Shown: positions 47,894-57,612 of the stretch, piece after piece
Numbering within the stretch: the stretch's first letter is position 1
Layout: each line of letters opens with the position of its first letter
Assembly (NCBI RefSeq): GCF_014892515.1
Contig: NZ_JADBGR010000089.1
Location: 1-64,000 of the forward strand
From: Myceligenerans pegani
GTDB lineage: Bacteria; Actinomycetota; Actinomycetes; Actinomycetales; Cellulomonadaceae
DNA: 64,000 nt
Direction of reading: 5' to 3'
Made by a program: the position numbers and the translations under genes
Notes under the pieces: generated by a model
What the model was told of the DNA's origin: nothing
The model's database searches: none
Seen by the model: the letters and a program-made list of their open reading frames with translations, nothing else

Positions 47894-48852
47894 ACATGCC
47901 CTTCTACGTCTCGCCCGAGCAGCTGATGAAGGACCGGGCGGACTTCGCCCGCAAGGGCATCGCCCGCGGGCGGTCCGTCGTCGTCCTCGCCTACGACGGC
48001 GGCATCGCGTTCGCCACGGAGAACCCGTCCCGCGCGCTGCACAAGATCTCCGAGATCTACGACCGGATCGGCTTCGCGGCGGTCGGCAAGTACAACGAGT
48101 TCGAGAACCTGCGCGTCGCCGGCGTGCGGTACGCCGACCTGCGCGGCTACACGTACGACCGCTCCGACGTCACCGCCCGGGGCCTGGCCAACGCGTACGC
48201 GCAGATCCTGGGGACCGTGTTCATCACCGAGTCCAAGCCGCTGGAGGTGGAGCTCGTCGTCGCGGAGGTCGGTGCCACGGCCGAGGACGACCAGATCTAC
48301 CGGCTCACGTACGACGGCACGGTCGCGGACGAGCACGGCCATGTCGTCATGGGCGGCCAGGCCGAGCAGCTCGGCCGCAAGGTCGGCGAGGGCTGGCGCG
48401 CGGACATGACCCTCGGCGAGGCGCTGCGGCTCGCGGTGACCGTGCTCGGGTCGTCCGACGGCGGCACGCCGCGCACGATCGAGCCGGGACAGCTCGAGGT
48501 CGCGGTGCTGGAACGGGCGCGGCCCCGCCGCGCGTTCCGCCGCCTGACCAGACAGGCGCTGGCCGAGCTCCTGGCCGAGGCGCCCGGCGAGACGGAGAGC
48601 GGCGGCGAGGGCGGGACCGCGACACCGCAGGCGGCGCCCGCGTCGTCGGAGTCCGCGGAGCCGACCGAGTCGGCCGAGTCGACCGAGCCCGAGTCGACCG
48701 AGCCCACCGGGACCACGGAGTCCACCGGGTCGGGCGAATCCACCGGGTCCGACGAGTCGTCCGGGGCCGCCGAACCGTCGGAGTCGTCGGACGGCGACGA
48801 CTCCACCCCGGAGCCGCCCGCCGCACCGCGGGAGGGGCCGCCACAGGACTGA
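47890..48852 (+). CDS. prcA: proteasome alpha subunit with long acidic tail
   Basis: 320 aa. Residues 1-235 are a normal alpha subunit ([29 protein letters not shown], then [40 protein letters not shown]). The last 85 residues are low complexity, made of Glu, Ser, Thr, Pro and Gly in repeats such as [18 protein letters not shown]. Such a tail would sit on the outer face of the alpha ring, where Arc docks. The tail's coding end, with the stop codon, is part of an 18-nt tandem duplication. Confidence 0.96.
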   Translation: MNMPFYVSPEQLMKDRADFARKGIARGRSVVVLAYDGGIAFATENPSRALHKISEIYDRIGFAAVGKYNEFENLRVAGVRYADLRGYTYDRSDVTARGLANAYAQILGTVFITESKPLEVELVVAEVGATAEDDQIYRLTYDGTVADEHGHVVMGGQAEQLGRKVGEGWRADMTLGEALRLAVTVLGSSDGGTPRTIEPGQLEVAVLERARPRRAFRRLTRQALAELLAEAPGETESGGEGGTATPQAAPASSESAEPTESAESTEPESTEPTGTTESTGSGESTGSDESSGAAEPSESSDGDDSTPEPPAAPREGPPQD

Positions 48853-48876
48853 TCGCCACCGCCACAGGACCGATCG
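48838..48876. repeat. tandem duplication across the prcA stop codon
   Basis: CCGCCACAGGACTGATCG (48838-48855) recurs at 48859-48876 with one mismatch (T to C) and 21-bp period. The prcA TGA lies in the first copy; the mismatch destroys the TGA in the second. Confidence 0.65.
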
Positions 48877-48942
48877 GCGTCGGACGTCACCACGGACCGT
48901 CGCACGCACCGCACCGTACGCACAGATGAGGGAGGGACCGCC

Positions 48943-50304
48943 ATGGATCGCAGGATCTTCGGACTGGAGACCGAGTACGGCGTCACCTGCGCCGCCGAGG
49001 ACGGGCGCGGGCTCTCGGCCGACGAGGTCGCCCGTTATCTGTTCCGCAAGGTCGTGGCGTGGGGGCGCAGCTCCAACGTGTTCCTGCGCAACGGCTCACG
49101 GCTGTACCTCGACGTGGGGTCGCATCCCGAGTACGCGACCGCCGAGTGCGACGACGTGCGGCAGCTGGTGGCCTACGACCGTGGCGGCGAGCGCATCCTG
49201 GAGGGCCTGGTCGAGGATGCGCAGCAGCGGCTCGAGCACGAGGACCTGCCCGGCCGGATCCACCTGTTCAAGAACAACACGGACTCGGCGGGCAACTCCT
49301 ACGGCTGTCACGAGAACTACCTGGTGCGCCGCGGCGGGGACTTCGCGCGGCTGAGCGACGTGCTGGTGCCCTTCCTCATCACCCGGCAGGTTCTGGTCGG
49401 CGCCGGGAAGGTCCTCGCCACGCCCCGCGGTGCCGTGTACTGCCTGTCGCAGCGCGCGGACCACATCTGGGAGGCGGTCTCGTCCGCGACCACGCGGTCG
49501 CGGCCCATCATCAACACCCGGGACGAGCCGCACGCCGACGCGGAGCACTACCGTCGCCTGCACGTCATCGTCGGGGACTCGTCGATGGCCGAGCCCACCA
49601 CGATGCTCAAGGTCGGCGCCACGGACCTGGTGCTGCGGCTCGTCGAGGCGGGCCTGCCGATGCGCGACCTCAGCCTGGAGAACCCGATCCGCGCGATCCG
49701 GGAGATCAGCCACGACCGTTCGGGCAAGCACGCCGTGACGCTCGCCAACGGCCGGTCCATGACCGCCGTGGAGATCCAGACCGAGTACTACGAGCGGGTG
49801 CGGGACTTCGTGGAAGGTCACGCGGACCCGACGCCGGTGGTGAAGCAGGTGCTCGACCTGTGGGAACGCGGCCTTCGGGCGCTGGAGACCGGCGACCTGT
49901 CGCTGGTGGACCGCGAGCTGGACTGGGTGATCAAGCTCCGCCTCATCCAGCGCTACCAGGCCAAGCACCAGCTCGCGCTGGACGACCCGCGGATCGCGCG
50001 GCTCGACCTGGCCTACCACGACATCTCCCGGACCGAGGGCCTGTACAACCTGCTCGCCGCGCGCGGGATGGTCGAGCGGGTGGCGACGGACCTGGAGATC
50101 TTCGAGTCGACGGCGGTCCCGCCGCAGACCACGCGCGCCAAGCTGCGCGGGGACTTCGTGCGGGCGGCGCAGGACGCGCGGCGCGACTACACCGTCGACT
50201 GGGTGCACCTGAAGCTCAACGACCAGGCGCAGCGCACCGTGCTGTGCAAGGACCCGTTCCGGAACGTCGACGAGCGGGTGGAGCGCCTCATCGAGTCCAT
50301 GTGA
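48943..50304 (+). CDS. pafA: Pup-protein ligase
   Basis: A 453-aa carboxylate-amine ligase related to glutamine synthetase. It activates the C-terminal Glu of deamidated Pup with ATP and joins it to substrate lysines. N-terminal [14 protein letters not shown], catalytic base Asp57 in [16 protein letters not shown] (same number as in mycobacteria), [31 protein letters not shown] and C-terminal [20 protein letters not shown] are all present. Unlike Dop there is no long loop. Strong GGGAGGG ribosome binding site. Confidence 0.97.
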   Translation: MDRRIFGLETEYGVTCAAEDGRGLSADEVARYLFRKVVAWGRSSNVFLRNGSRLYLDVGSHPEYATAECDDVRQLVAYDRGGERILEGLVEDAQQRLEHEDLPGRIHLFKNNTDSAGNSYGCHENYLVRRGGDFARLSDVLVPFLITRQVLVGAGKVLATPRGAVYCLSQRADHIWEAVSSATTRSRPIINTRDEPHADAEHYRRLHVIVGDSSMAEPTTMLKVGATDLVLRLVEAGLPMRDLSLENPIRAIREISHDRSGKHAVTLANGRSMTAVEIQTEYYERVRDFVEGHADPTPVVKQVLDLWERGLRALETGDLSLVDRELDWVIKLRLIQRYQAKHQLALDDPRIARLDLAYHDISRTEGLYNLLAARGMVERVATDLEIFESTAVPPQTTRAKLRGDFVRAAQDARRDYTVDWVHLKLNDQAQRTVLCKDPFRNVDERVERLIESM

Positions 50305-50307
50305 TCC

Positions 50308-50323
50308 CGAGCCGCCGGGCTCG
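50308..50323 (+). terminator. short hairpin after pafA
   Basis: CGAGCC (50308-50313) pairs with GGCTCG (50318-50323) around GCCG, 4 nt after the pafA stop. Weak stem without T-tract. Confidence 0.35.
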
Positions 50324-50398
50324 CACGCTGCGGGCGCCGGGCATTGCCGCCGCCGGGCTCCGTCGCCGCGCCGCCTCGTTCCTCGGCGTCGGCCGCCG

Positions 50399-50455
50399 TC
50401 GCCACCGGTTTCCGGCGGCGGCAGTTCGTGCCCTCGCGTGCTCGCCACCGGTTTC
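50399..50455. repeat. 14-nt direct repeat pair
   Basis: TCGCCACCGGTTTC occurs at 50399-50412 and 50442-50455, both followed by a GGCGGC-like run, in the pafA/FKBP gap. Function unknown. Confidence 0.5.
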
Positions 50456-50516
50456 GGCGGCCGGGGACCGGTTGGCTCGGTCCTGGACCTGACCGACCGG
50501 GGTGGGCTCGCCCGGG

Positions 50517-50522
50517 TACGAT
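50517..50522 (+). promoter_or_regulatory. -10 hexamer of leaderless FKBP gene
   Basis: TACGAT ends 6 nt before GTG 50529. No Shine-Dalgarno sequence. Confidence 0.6.
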
Positions 50523-50528
50523 CTGCGG

Positions 50529-51467
50529 GTGCTCCGCCGTCCGCTCGTCGTCCTGGTCTCCGCCGGGCTGCTGGTGACGGCCGGTGCGTGCGCCCCCGCC
50601 TCGCTCCCGATCGAGGTCGGCCCGGCGCCGACCGCGACGGCGTCGCAGGCGCCGATCGACGTCGACGGCCGCCCGGGCCAGGTGCCCGAGCTGAAGTACG
50701 CCAAGCCGTTCGACGTGCTGGAGCCGGGATCGCGGACGGTGTGGCCGGGCACCGGCGAGCCGCTGGAGCGCGACGGCTCGGTGCTGCTCAACCTCTACGC
50801 CGAGGACGGGCGCGACGGGAGCGAGCTGCAGAACACGTACCGCAGCGCGCCCGCGTCGTACACGATGACCGAGAGCTCGCTCGGCAACCACCTGTTCGAG
50901 GCGCTCCGCGGCAAGCGGGCGGGTGCCCGGGTGATGCTCCTGGAGAGCGACTCCGACGAGGGCGCGGAGGTGCCGGTGGTGCTCGTGGTCGACGTGCTGC
51001 CGACGCGCGCGTCCGGTACCGAGCTGCCCGGCCCGCCCGGAGGGCTGCCCCGGGTGACCCGTGACGAGCTGGGCGCGCCGACGGTGCGGATCCCGCGCGA
51101 CGCGGAGCCGCCCCGGGATCTCGAGGTGGTGCCGCTGGTGCGTGGCAGGGGACCGCAGGTGGCCCAGGGGCAGGTCGTCACCTTCGAGGTGCACGCGGTC
51201 GCGTGGGGGAGCGGCGAGGTCGTGGAGACCACCTGGGCGAAGGACTCCCCGCCGCGTTCGGCGCAGGTGGGGATCGGGGCGCTGATCGAGGGCTGGGACA
51301 CCGGCCTGGTGCAGCAGCCGGTGGGTTCCCAGGTGATGCTGGTGGCGCCGCCCGGTATGGCGTACGCGGGCACGAAGAGCCCGCTCGCCGGCGAGACGCT
51401 GGTGTACGTGATCGACATCCTGGACGCGCACAAGCCCATGAGCGAGAACGAGAAGAAGAGGGACTGA
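50529..51467 (+). CDS. FKBP-type peptidyl-prolyl isomerase, probable lipoprotein
   Basis: 312 aa. Signal peptide [19 protein letters not shown] with a lipobox-like end at Cys21, so it is likely anchored outside the membrane. The C-terminal FKBP domain (about 195-300) has [34 protein letters not shown] and VYVIDIL. A first, degenerate FKBP-like half (about 65-160) precedes it. The family isomerises X-Pro bonds in secreted proteins. Such genes commonly sit downstream of pafA in actinobacteria. Confidence 0.9.
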   Translation: MLRRPLVVLVSAGLLVTAGACAPASLPIEVGPAPTATASQAPIDVDGRPGQVPELKYAKPFDVLEPGSRTVWPGTGEPLERDGSVLLNLYAEDGRDGSELQNTYRSAPASYTMTESSLGNHLFEALRGKRAGARVMLLESDSDEGAEVPVVLVVDVLPTRASGTELPGPPGGLPRVTRDELGAPTVRIPRDAEPPRDLEVVPLVRGRGPQVAQGQVVTFEVHAVAWGSGEVVETTWAKDSPPRSAQVGIGALIEGWDTGLVQQPVGSQVMLVAPPGMAYAGTKSPLAGETLVYVIDILDAHKPMSENEKKRD

Positions 51468-51468
51468 G

Positions 51469-52239
51469 ATGTCTGTCGCGATCCGCGTGATCCCGTGCCT
51501 CGACGTCGACGCCGGACGCGTCGTCAAGGGGGTCAACTTCCAGAATCTGCGCGACGCCGGCGACCCGGTGGAACTCGCCGCCCGGTACGACGCCGAGGGC
51601 GCGGACGAGCTGACGTTCCTCGACGTCTCGGCCTCCTCGGCGGGCCGCGACACCACCGTGGACGTCGTGCGTCGCACCGCGGAGCAGGTGTTCGTGCCGC
51701 TCACCGTGGGCGGAGGCATCCGGTCCGCCGACGACGTCGACCGCCTCCTGCGGGCCGGCGCGGACAAGGTCGGGGTGAACACCGCGGCGATCGCCCGCCC
51801 GGAGCTGATCGCGGAGATCGCCGAGCGGTTCGGCTCGCAGGTGCTCGTGCTGAGCGTGGACGCGCGGCGGATGTCGGGGGAGACGACGACGCCGTCGGGC
51901 TACGAGGTCACGACCCACGGCGGCCGGAAGGGCACCGGGATCGACGCCGTCGAATGGGCCGTCCGGGCGGCGGACCTGGGCGCGGGGGAGATCCTGCTGA
52001 ACTCGATGGACGCCGACGGGACGGCGGCAGGCTTCGACCTGGAGATGCTCGCGGACGTGCGGGCCCGGGTCACCGTGCCGCTGATCGCGTCGGGCGGGGC
52101 CGGGAAGCCGTCGGACTTCGTCGCCGCGGCGAACTCGGGGGCGGACGCGGTGCTGGCGGCCAGCGTCTTCCACTTCGGCACGCTCACGATCCCGGAGGTC
52201 AAGCAGGAGATGCGCGAGGCGGGCCTGGAGGTCCGCTAG
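51469..52239 (+). CDS. hisF: imidazole glycerol phosphate synthase, cyclase subunit
   Basis: A 256-aa (beta-alpha)8 barrel that closes the imidazole ring in histidine synthesis using ammonia from HisH. Catalytic Asp12 in IPCLDVD and the second Asp (about 131) in VLSVDARR are present, as are phosphate-binding VGGGIRS and [12 protein letters not shown]. Starts 1 nt after the FKBP stop. hisH and hisA are not in the window; hisI lies 6 kb downstream, with exporter genes inserted between. Confidence 0.97.
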   Translation: MSVAIRVIPCLDVDAGRVVKGVNFQNLRDAGDPVELAARYDAEGADELTFLDVSASSAGRDTTVDVVRRTAEQVFVPLTVGGGIRSADDVDRLLRAGADKVGVNTAAIARPELIAEIAERFGSQVLVLSVDARRMSGETTTPSGYEVTTHGGRKGTGIDAVEWAVRAADLGAGEILLNSMDADGTAAGFDLEMLADVRARVTVPLIASGGAGKPSDFVAAANSGADAVLAASVFHFGTLTIPEVKQEMREAGLEVR

Positions 52240-52290
52240 CCGCGGAGGGTAGTCTGCTCCCGATCCCCTCGCTCGTCGCCGGTGTCGCCG

Positions 52291-52317
52291 ACGGTCGCCC
52301 CGAATCGATTCGACCGT
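52291..52317. promoter_or_regulatory. inverted repeats before the MFS gene
   Basis: ACGGTCG (52291-52297) and CGACCGT (52311-52317) form an inverted repeat; inside it is a perfect palindrome CGAATCGATTCG (52301-52312), slightly off-centre. It lies 14 nt before the MFS start codon. Operator or post-hisF hairpin; the sequence does not decide. Confidence 0.45.
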
Positions 52318-52330
52318 CTGGAGCCCTCCC

Positions 52331-53545
52331 ATGACGACCACCGACCCCAGGAACGCCCCCGACACGGCGGCGCGCACCGGCTCGCTGCGGCACGCGGCGC
52401 CCTCGCTCGTCGCCCTGGCGGCAGGCGGCTTCACCATCGGCACGACCGAGTTCGCCGCGATGGGCCTGCTGCCCGAGATCGGCGCCGATCTCGGCGCGAC
52501 CGACCCGCAGGTGGGATACACCATCACGGCCTACGCCCTCGGCGTCGTCGTCGGGGCGCCCCTGCTGACCGTCGCCGCGGCCCGGATGCCGCGCAAGCGG
52601 CTGCTGCTGGTGCTGATGGGCGCCTACACGCTCGCGAACGTCCTGTCCGCGCTGGCACCCGACATCGGCTGGCTCGTGCTGGGCCGGTTCCTGGCCGGAC
52701 TGCCGCACGGCGCGTTCTTCGGGGTCGGCGCCGCGGTGGGCGCCTCGGTCGCCGGGCAGGCCCACCGGGGTCGGGCCGTGGCGACCATGATGACCGGCCT
52801 GACCATCGCGAACATCGTGGGCGTCCCGCTGGCCACCGGGATCGGGCAGGCGTTCGGCTGGCGCACCTCCTACGTGCTGGTCGGTGCGCTCGGGCTCATG
52901 ACGGTGCTCGGGCTCTGGCGCCTCGTCCCGGCCGGTGCCGGCGGAGCGGGCAGCTCGGTGCGGACCGAGCTGGCGACGCTGCGGAACGCGCCGCTGTGGG
53001 TCGCGTTCGTGGCGGGCGCCGTGGGCTTCGGCGGGATGTTCGCCGTCTACACGTACGTCGCCCCGACCGTGACCGGGGTGACCGGGCTGCCCGGCGGCGC
53101 CGTGCCCTGGGTGCTCGCCCTGTTCGGCCTCGGCATGACGGTGGGTACCCAGATCGGCGGGCGGCTCGCGGACCGTGGCGTGCTGCGGGCCGTGCTGACC
53201 GGCTTCGTGGCGACGACGGCGTCGCTGGTCCTGTTCGCGCTGACCGGTGCCGCGCCGGTGCCGGCGCTCGTCGCGTTGTTCCTGCTCGGCGTCACCTCCC
53301 AGGTGCTCGCCATCGCGTTCCAGACCCGGCTCATGGACCTGTCGCCGGGCGCGCCGTCGCTGGGCGCGGCGCTCTGCCACGCAGGGCTCAACGTGGCCAA
53401 CGGCGCAGGGGCGTTCCTCGGCGGGCTGGTCATCGACGCCGGCTGGGGCTACCTGGCCCCGGCGTGGGCCGGAGCGATGGTCACCGTGCTGGGCCTCGGC
53501 ATGATCCTGGCGTTCGGGCGGCAGCGGGTGGCGCACCGGGCTTGA
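52331..53545 (+). CDS. MFS transporter, AraJ/Cmx-type efflux
   Basis: A 404-aa polytopic protein with about 12 hydrophobic segments. Signature GTTEFAAMGLLPEI in the first loop region, the RGRAVATMMTGLTIANIVGVPL motif and GRFLAGLPHGAFFGVG are typical of the arabinose-efflux/multidrug group of the major facilitator superfamily. The substrate is unknown. ATG with an imperfect GGAG (CTGGAG) upstream. It breaks the his gene order together with the ABC genes that follow. Confidence 0.93.
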   Translation: MTTTDPRNAPDTAARTGSLRHAAPSLVALAAGGFTIGTTEFAAMGLLPEIGADLGATDPQVGYTITAYALGVVVGAPLLTVAAARMPRKRLLLVLMGAYTLANVLSALAPDIGWLVLGRFLAGLPHGAFFGVGAAVGASVAGQAHRGRAVATMMTGLTIANIVGVPLATGIGQAFGWRTSYVLVGALGLMTVLGLWRLVPAGAGGAGSSVRTELATLRNAPLWVAFVAGAVGFGGMFAVYTYVAPTVTGVTGLPGGAVPWVLALFGLGMTVGTQIGGRLADRGVLRAVLTGFVATTASLVLFALTGAAPVPALVALFLLGVTSQVLAIAFQTRLMDLSPGAPSLGAALCHAGLNVANGAGAFLGGLVIDAGWGYLAPAWAGAMVTVLGLGMILAFGRQRVAHRA

Positions 53546-53572
53546 CCTCAACCGCGGTTCAGGTCCTAGCGT
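53542..53572 (+). promoter_or_regulatory. MerR-type promoter with 19-bp spacer
   Basis: TTGACC (53542-53547) and TAGCGT (53567-53572) are 19 bp apart, the overlong spacing typical of MerR-controlled promoters. The spacer region carries a 22-bp dyad 53544-53565: outer arms GACCT/AGGTC and inner arms AACCG/CGGTT, with one C-C mismatch on each side. The -35 overlaps the MFS stop codon. The next gene is the ABC exporter pair, 110 nt downstream. No MerR gene is in the window. Confidence 0.7.
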
Positions 53573-53682
53573 CGGCGACATCCCCCGCGACGCGTCGATG
53601 TCGCTCTCCGCGAAAAAGGTATCGAATCGTTTCCCGGGGCATGAGATGATCGACAGATCCCCGACCGAAGCGAGGTCTCGCC

Positions 53683-55632
53683 GTGCCCTCAGCCGCGCCC
53701 AGAGCCACATCCTCGGACGCCGCCAGCGATCCGTCCCCCGGCATCCACCGGCCCGGACGCCATCCCCGCCCGATGATGCTGACCGGCTCGCGCACGCGTC
53801 GGTCGCTCGTCCTGATGTGGCGCGGGATGCGCGCGCACCCCGGCACCTACGTCCTGGCCGTGACCGCGTCGGCGCTGTTCGGCGCCATGACCGTGGGCGT
53901 CAGCCGGGCCGTGGGCTGGGCCACCGACGCCGTCGTCGTCCCGGCGATCGCCGGGGACGAGGCGGCGCGGGACCGCATCTGGCTCGCGGGTGTCGTGCTG
54001 GGCGCCGTCGCCCTGACCCTGGCGCTGTCCGTGGCCGGGCGGCGCATGTGGGCGGGTTACGGGTTCTCGGACAACATCGCCGACCACCGCAGCGCCCTGA
54101 CCACCCAGTACCTGCGCCTGCCGGTCTCCTGGCACCGCGCGCACCCGGCCGGGCAGCTCCTCAACCACACGACGTCGGACGCCGAGGCCGCGAACGGCGT
54201 GTTCAACCCGCTCCCGTTCGCGCTCGGCGTCGTCGTCATGATCGTCACCGCCGTGGTGATGCTCTTCTCGATCGACCCGTGGCTGGCCCTGGCGGCCCTC
54301 GTGATCTTCCCGGTCACGGTCGTGGCCAACACGATCTACCAGCGGTACATGTCCCCGGCCGTCACCCGCGCGCAGCAGCTGCGCGGCGACGTGGCCGACG
54401 TGGCGCACGAGTCGTTCGAGGCCGCGCTCCTGGTCAAGGCCCTCGGCACCGAGGGTCGCGAGGAGGCTCGGTTCGCCGCCACGGCGGGCGACCTGCGGGC
54501 CGCGAACGTGCGCGTCGGCGTGGTGCGGGCGATCTTCGACCCGGTCATCCAGAACCTGCCCGCGATCGGCACGCTCGTCGTGCTCGCGGTCGGTACCTGG
54601 CGGGCCGGCTCCGGCGACGTCGCGGCGGGCGACGTCGTGAGCGCCGCCTACCTGCTCACGATGATGACGGTGCCGCTCATGGCGTTCGGCTGGGTGCTCG
54701 GCGAGCTGCCGCGCGCGCTCGTGGGCTACGACCGCATCTCCGAGGTCGTGGACGCGGACGGCGAGCTGGCCTACGGCACGGGCCGGCTCCCCGCGTCCGA
54801 CGGCGGCCTGGGCGTGCGGTTCGAGCGCGTCGGGGTCGACGTCGAGGTCACCGGCCTGGAGCGGGGCACCCGCACGCTTCTGGAGGGTGTGGACCTGGAG
54901 GTGCCGGCCGGCGCGACGGTCGCCGTCGTCGGCCCCACGGGCGCGGGCAAGACGACCCTCGTGTCGTTGCTCGCGCGGCTGTCCGACCCCACCCGCGGCC
55001 GCGTGCTGCTCGACGGCACCGACGCCCGCGAGCTCGCCGCGGGCGAGATCCCCGCGCACGTCGCCCTCGTCACGCAGAGCACGTTCGTGTTCGAGGACTC
55101 CGTCCGGGCCAACGTCACGCTCGCGGACCGCGGGGAGGACGGCTCGCCGTCCGACGACGAGGTCTGGGAGGCGCTGCGGCTCGCGCGGCTCGACGACACG
55201 ATCCGCGCATACCCCGACGGCCTCGACGCGCCGCTCGGCGAGCGGGGCGCCAACCTCTCAGGAGGCCAGCGGCAGCGCCTCGCCATCGCGCGGGCCCTGG
55301 TGCGGCGCCCGCGCCTGCTCGTGCTCGACGACGCCACGAGCGCCGTCGATCCGCGCGTCGAGCAGGCGATCCTGCACGGCCTCGCCGAGCAGGGGAGCGG
55401 GGCCACCACCGTGATCATGGTCGCCTACCGGATGAGTTCGGTCGCCCTCGCCGACACGGTGGTGCATCTCGACGACGGGGGCGTGGTCGACGTCGGTCCC
55501 CACGAGGAGCTCATGGCCCGCGACCCCGGCTACCGCGAGCTCGCCACGGCGTACCAGGCCGAGGCGGAACGCCGGGAACGGGCCGGGGACGAGACCGACC
55601 GCGACGACGAACTGCAGGAGGTTGCCCGATGA
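53683..55632 (+). CDS. ABC exporter half-transporter with degenerate ATP site
   Basis: 649 aa: six-helix membrane domain (about 45-345) then ATPase domain. Walker A GPTGAGKTT (about 416) and signature LSGGQRQR (about 524) are intact, but Walker B ends LVLDD with Asp for the catalytic Glu, and the H-loop His is replaced by Tyr (VAYRMSS). This is the pattern of the non-catalytic partner in heterodimeric exporters of the TM287/288 or BmrCD type. GTG start. Coupled to the second half by ATGA overlap. Confidence 0.94.
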   Translation: MPSAAPRATSSDAASDPSPGIHRPGRHPRPMMLTGSRTRRSLVLMWRGMRAHPGTYVLAVTASALFGAMTVGVSRAVGWATDAVVVPAIAGDEAARDRIWLAGVVLGAVALTLALSVAGRRMWAGYGFSDNIADHRSALTTQYLRLPVSWHRAHPAGQLLNHTTSDAEAANGVFNPLPFALGVVVMIVTAVVMLFSIDPWLALAALVIFPVTVVANTIYQRYMSPAVTRAQQLRGDVADVAHESFEAALLVKALGTEGREEARFAATAGDLRAANVRVGVVRAIFDPVIQNLPAIGTLVVLAVGTWRAGSGDVAAGDVVSAAYLLTMMTVPLMAFGWVLGELPRALVGYDRISEVVDADGELAYGTGRLPASDGGLGVRFERVGVDVEVTGLERGTRTLLEGVDLEVPAGATVAVVGPTGAGKTTLVSLLARLSDPTRGRVLLDGTDARELAAGEIPAHVALVTQSTFVFEDSVRANVTLADRGEDGSPSDDEVWEALRLARLDDTIRAYPDGLDAPLGERGANLSGGQRQRLAIARALVRRPRLLVLDDATSAVDPRVEQAILHGLAEQGSGATTVIMVAYRMSSVALADTVVHLDDGGVVDVGPHEELMARDPGYRELATAYQAEAERRERAGDETDRDDELQEVAR

Positions 55633-57488
55633 GTGCCACGACGGCCGAGCCGGGGATCAGCGAGGACGAGCTCGACGCCAACGGCGCGCGCATCGAGTCG
55701 GTGAGCAGCCTCGGGGTGTTCGCCACGTTGCGCCGCGGCGTCCAGCTCTCCCCGGAGATGCTGAACGGCGTCTGGATCACCCTCGCCCTGGCGGTGCTCG
55801 CGGCGGGCGGCAAGGTGGTCGTGCCGCTGGCCGTGCAGCGCACCATCGACGACGGCATCCTCGCCGAGGGTGGCCCCGACGCCGGACGCGTCGTGACCCT
55901 CGCCGCGCTCGCCGCGGTGGGTCTCGTGCTGGCCGGCGTGTGCGCCGCGCTGGTCAACGTGCGGCTCTTCCGGTCCACCGAGGCAGGGCTGGCGACGCTG
56001 CGCACGCGGGCGTTCCGGCACGTGCACGACCTGTCGACCCTCACGCAGAACACGGAGCGGCGCGGCGCGCTCGTGGCCCGGGTCACCAACGACGTCGACA
56101 CCATCTCGCTGTTCGTGCAGTGGGGCGGGATCATGCTGCTGGTCAGCGTCCTGCAGATCCTTGTCGCGACGGCGCTGATGGCCTGGTACTCGCCGGTGCT
56201 GACGGTCGTGGTGTGGGTGTGCTTCGTGCCGATGTTCCTGTTCATGCGCGTGGGGCAGCGCAAGGTGAACGCCGCCTACACCCTGGTGCGTGAGCGGGTG
56301 GGGGCGATGCTGGGCGCGATCAGCGAGTCGGTGGTCGGGGCCGAGACGGTGCGCGCCTACGGCGTGTCCGCGCGGACCGGCCGGCGCATCTCGCAGGCCG
56401 TCGAGGCGACCCGGCGGGCGCAACGGCGCTCCATGGAGCTCGTCGCGATCGTGTTCTCGTCGGGTGTGTTCGTCGCCAACCTCGTGCTGGCGGTCGTGGT
56501 GGTCCTGGGCGCGTGGCTCGGCATCGGCGGCGCGCTGAGCGCGGGTGAGATCGTCGCGTTCCTGTTCCTCGTGCAGTTGTTCACCGGCCCGGTGCAGATG
56601 GGTACGGAGATCCTCAACGAGATGCAGAACGCGGTCGCGGGCTGGCGCCGTGTGATCGCGGTCGTGGAGACGCCCGTGGAGGTCACCGAGGCGCCCGACG
56701 CCGTCGACCTGCCGCGCGGCCCGGCCCGCGTGACGCTGCGCGACGTGCGGTTCGCGTACTCCGGCGGCCCCGACGTGCTGCACGGCGTGTCGCTCGACCT
56801 GCCGCCGCGCACCAAGGTCGCCGTCGTCGGGCAGACCGGCTCCGGCAAGACGACGATCGCCAAGCTCGTCACGCGGCTCATGGACCCGGTGGAGGGCACC
56901 GTCGAGCTCGACGGGACGGACCTGCGCAAGGTCTCGTTCGCGTCGCTGCGCGAGCGGGTCGTCCTCGTGCCGCAGGAGGGCTTCCTGTTCGACGGCACCG
57001 TGCTGGAGAACGCGGCCTACGGCCTGCGCAACGGGACACGCCCGACGACGCCGGACGACGCGGGCGAGGTGCGCGCGGCCGTCTCGGACGCCTTCGCGGA
57101 GCTGGGCCTGAGCGACTGGGTCGAGACCCTCCCGGACGGCCTCGACACCCAGGTGGGCCAGCGGGGCGAGGCGCTGAGCGCGGGCGAGCGGCAGCTCGTC
57201 GCGATCGCGCGCGCGTACCTCGCGGCGCCCGACCTGCTCGTCCTGGACGAGGCGACGTCGGCGGTGGACCCGGCGGCCGAGGTGCGGATCGCCCGCGCGC
57301 TCGACTCCCTGACGGCCGGCCGGTCGACGATCACGATCGCCCACCGGCTCTCGACGGCGGAGGCGGCGGACCTCGTGGTGGTCGTCGACGCCGGCGAGAT
57401 CGTCGAGACCGGCCCGCACGCCGAGCTGGCGGCGGCCGGCGGGATCTACTCCCGCATGCACGCGAGCTGGGTGTCGCAGACGCGGTAG
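55629..57488 (+). CDS. ABC exporter half-transporter, catalytic partner
   Basis: 619 aa with a six-helix membrane domain (about 45-330) and an ATPase domain with Walker A GQTGSGKTT (about 400), Walker B LVLDEATSAVD with the catalytic Glu, and H-loop IAHRLST. Its signature is LSAGERQ rather than LSGGQ, so the ATP site it shares with the degenerate partner is doubly impaired, while the other site is fully canonical. The exported substrate is unknown. A hairpin with T-tract follows. Confidence 0.94.
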   Translation: MSATTAEPGISEDELDANGARIESVSSLGVFATLRRGVQLSPEMLNGVWITLALAVLAAGGKVVVPLAVQRTIDDGILAEGGPDAGRVVTLAALAAVGLVLAGVCAALVNVRLFRSTEAGLATLRTRAFRHVHDLSTLTQNTERRGALVARVTNDVDTISLFVQWGGIMLLVSVLQILVATALMAWYSPVLTVVVWVCFVPMFLFMRVGQRKVNAAYTLVRERVGAMLGAISESVVGAETVRAYGVSARTGRRISQAVEATRRAQRRSMELVAIVFSSGVFVANLVLAVVVVLGAWLGIGGALSAGEIVAFLFLVQLFTGPVQMGTEILNEMQNAVAGWRRVIAVVETPVEVTEAPDAVDLPRGPARVTLRDVRFAYSGGPDVLHGVSLDLPPRTKVAVVGQTGSGKTTIAKLVTRLMDPVEGTVELDGTDLRKVSFASLRERVVLVPQEGFLFDGTVLENAAYGLRNGTRPTTPDDAGEVRAAVSDAFAELGLSDWVETLPDGLDTQVGQRGEALSAGERQLVAIARAYLAAPDLLVLDEATSAVDPAAEVRIARALDSLTAGRSTITIAHRLSTAEAADLVVVVDAGEIVETGPHAELAAAGGIYSRMHASWVSQTR

Positions 57489-57532
57489 GCGGGCCCGGGG
57501 AGCCGCACCCCCCCGAGGCTGCCCGGCCGGCG

Positions 57533-57564
57533 TCCGGGTGATCCCCGGGAGACACCCGGATTTT
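57533..57564 (+). terminator. intrinsic terminator after ABC exporter genes
   Basis: TCCGGGTG (57533-57540) pairs with CACCCGGA (57553-57560) around a 12-nt loop, followed by TTTT (57561-57564). It is the clearest classical terminator in the window. Confidence 0.75.
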
Positions 57565-57600
57565 CGGTGTCCACACTGGTCAGCCGGGTGGACGCCAAGC

Positions 57601-57606
57601 TAGCGT
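57601..57606 (+). promoter_or_regulatory. -10 hexamer of leaderless hydrolase gene
   Basis: TAGCGT ends 6 nt before the GTG start at 57613. No Shine-Dalgarno sequence. Confidence 0.5.
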
Positions 57607-57612
57607 CTCCGC

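Noticed and set aside
53598-55628. In-frame upstream extension of the second ABC gene
   Set aside because: It is a shadow frame inside the first ABC gene; the ATG at 55629 overlaps that gene's stop in the usual coupled manner.
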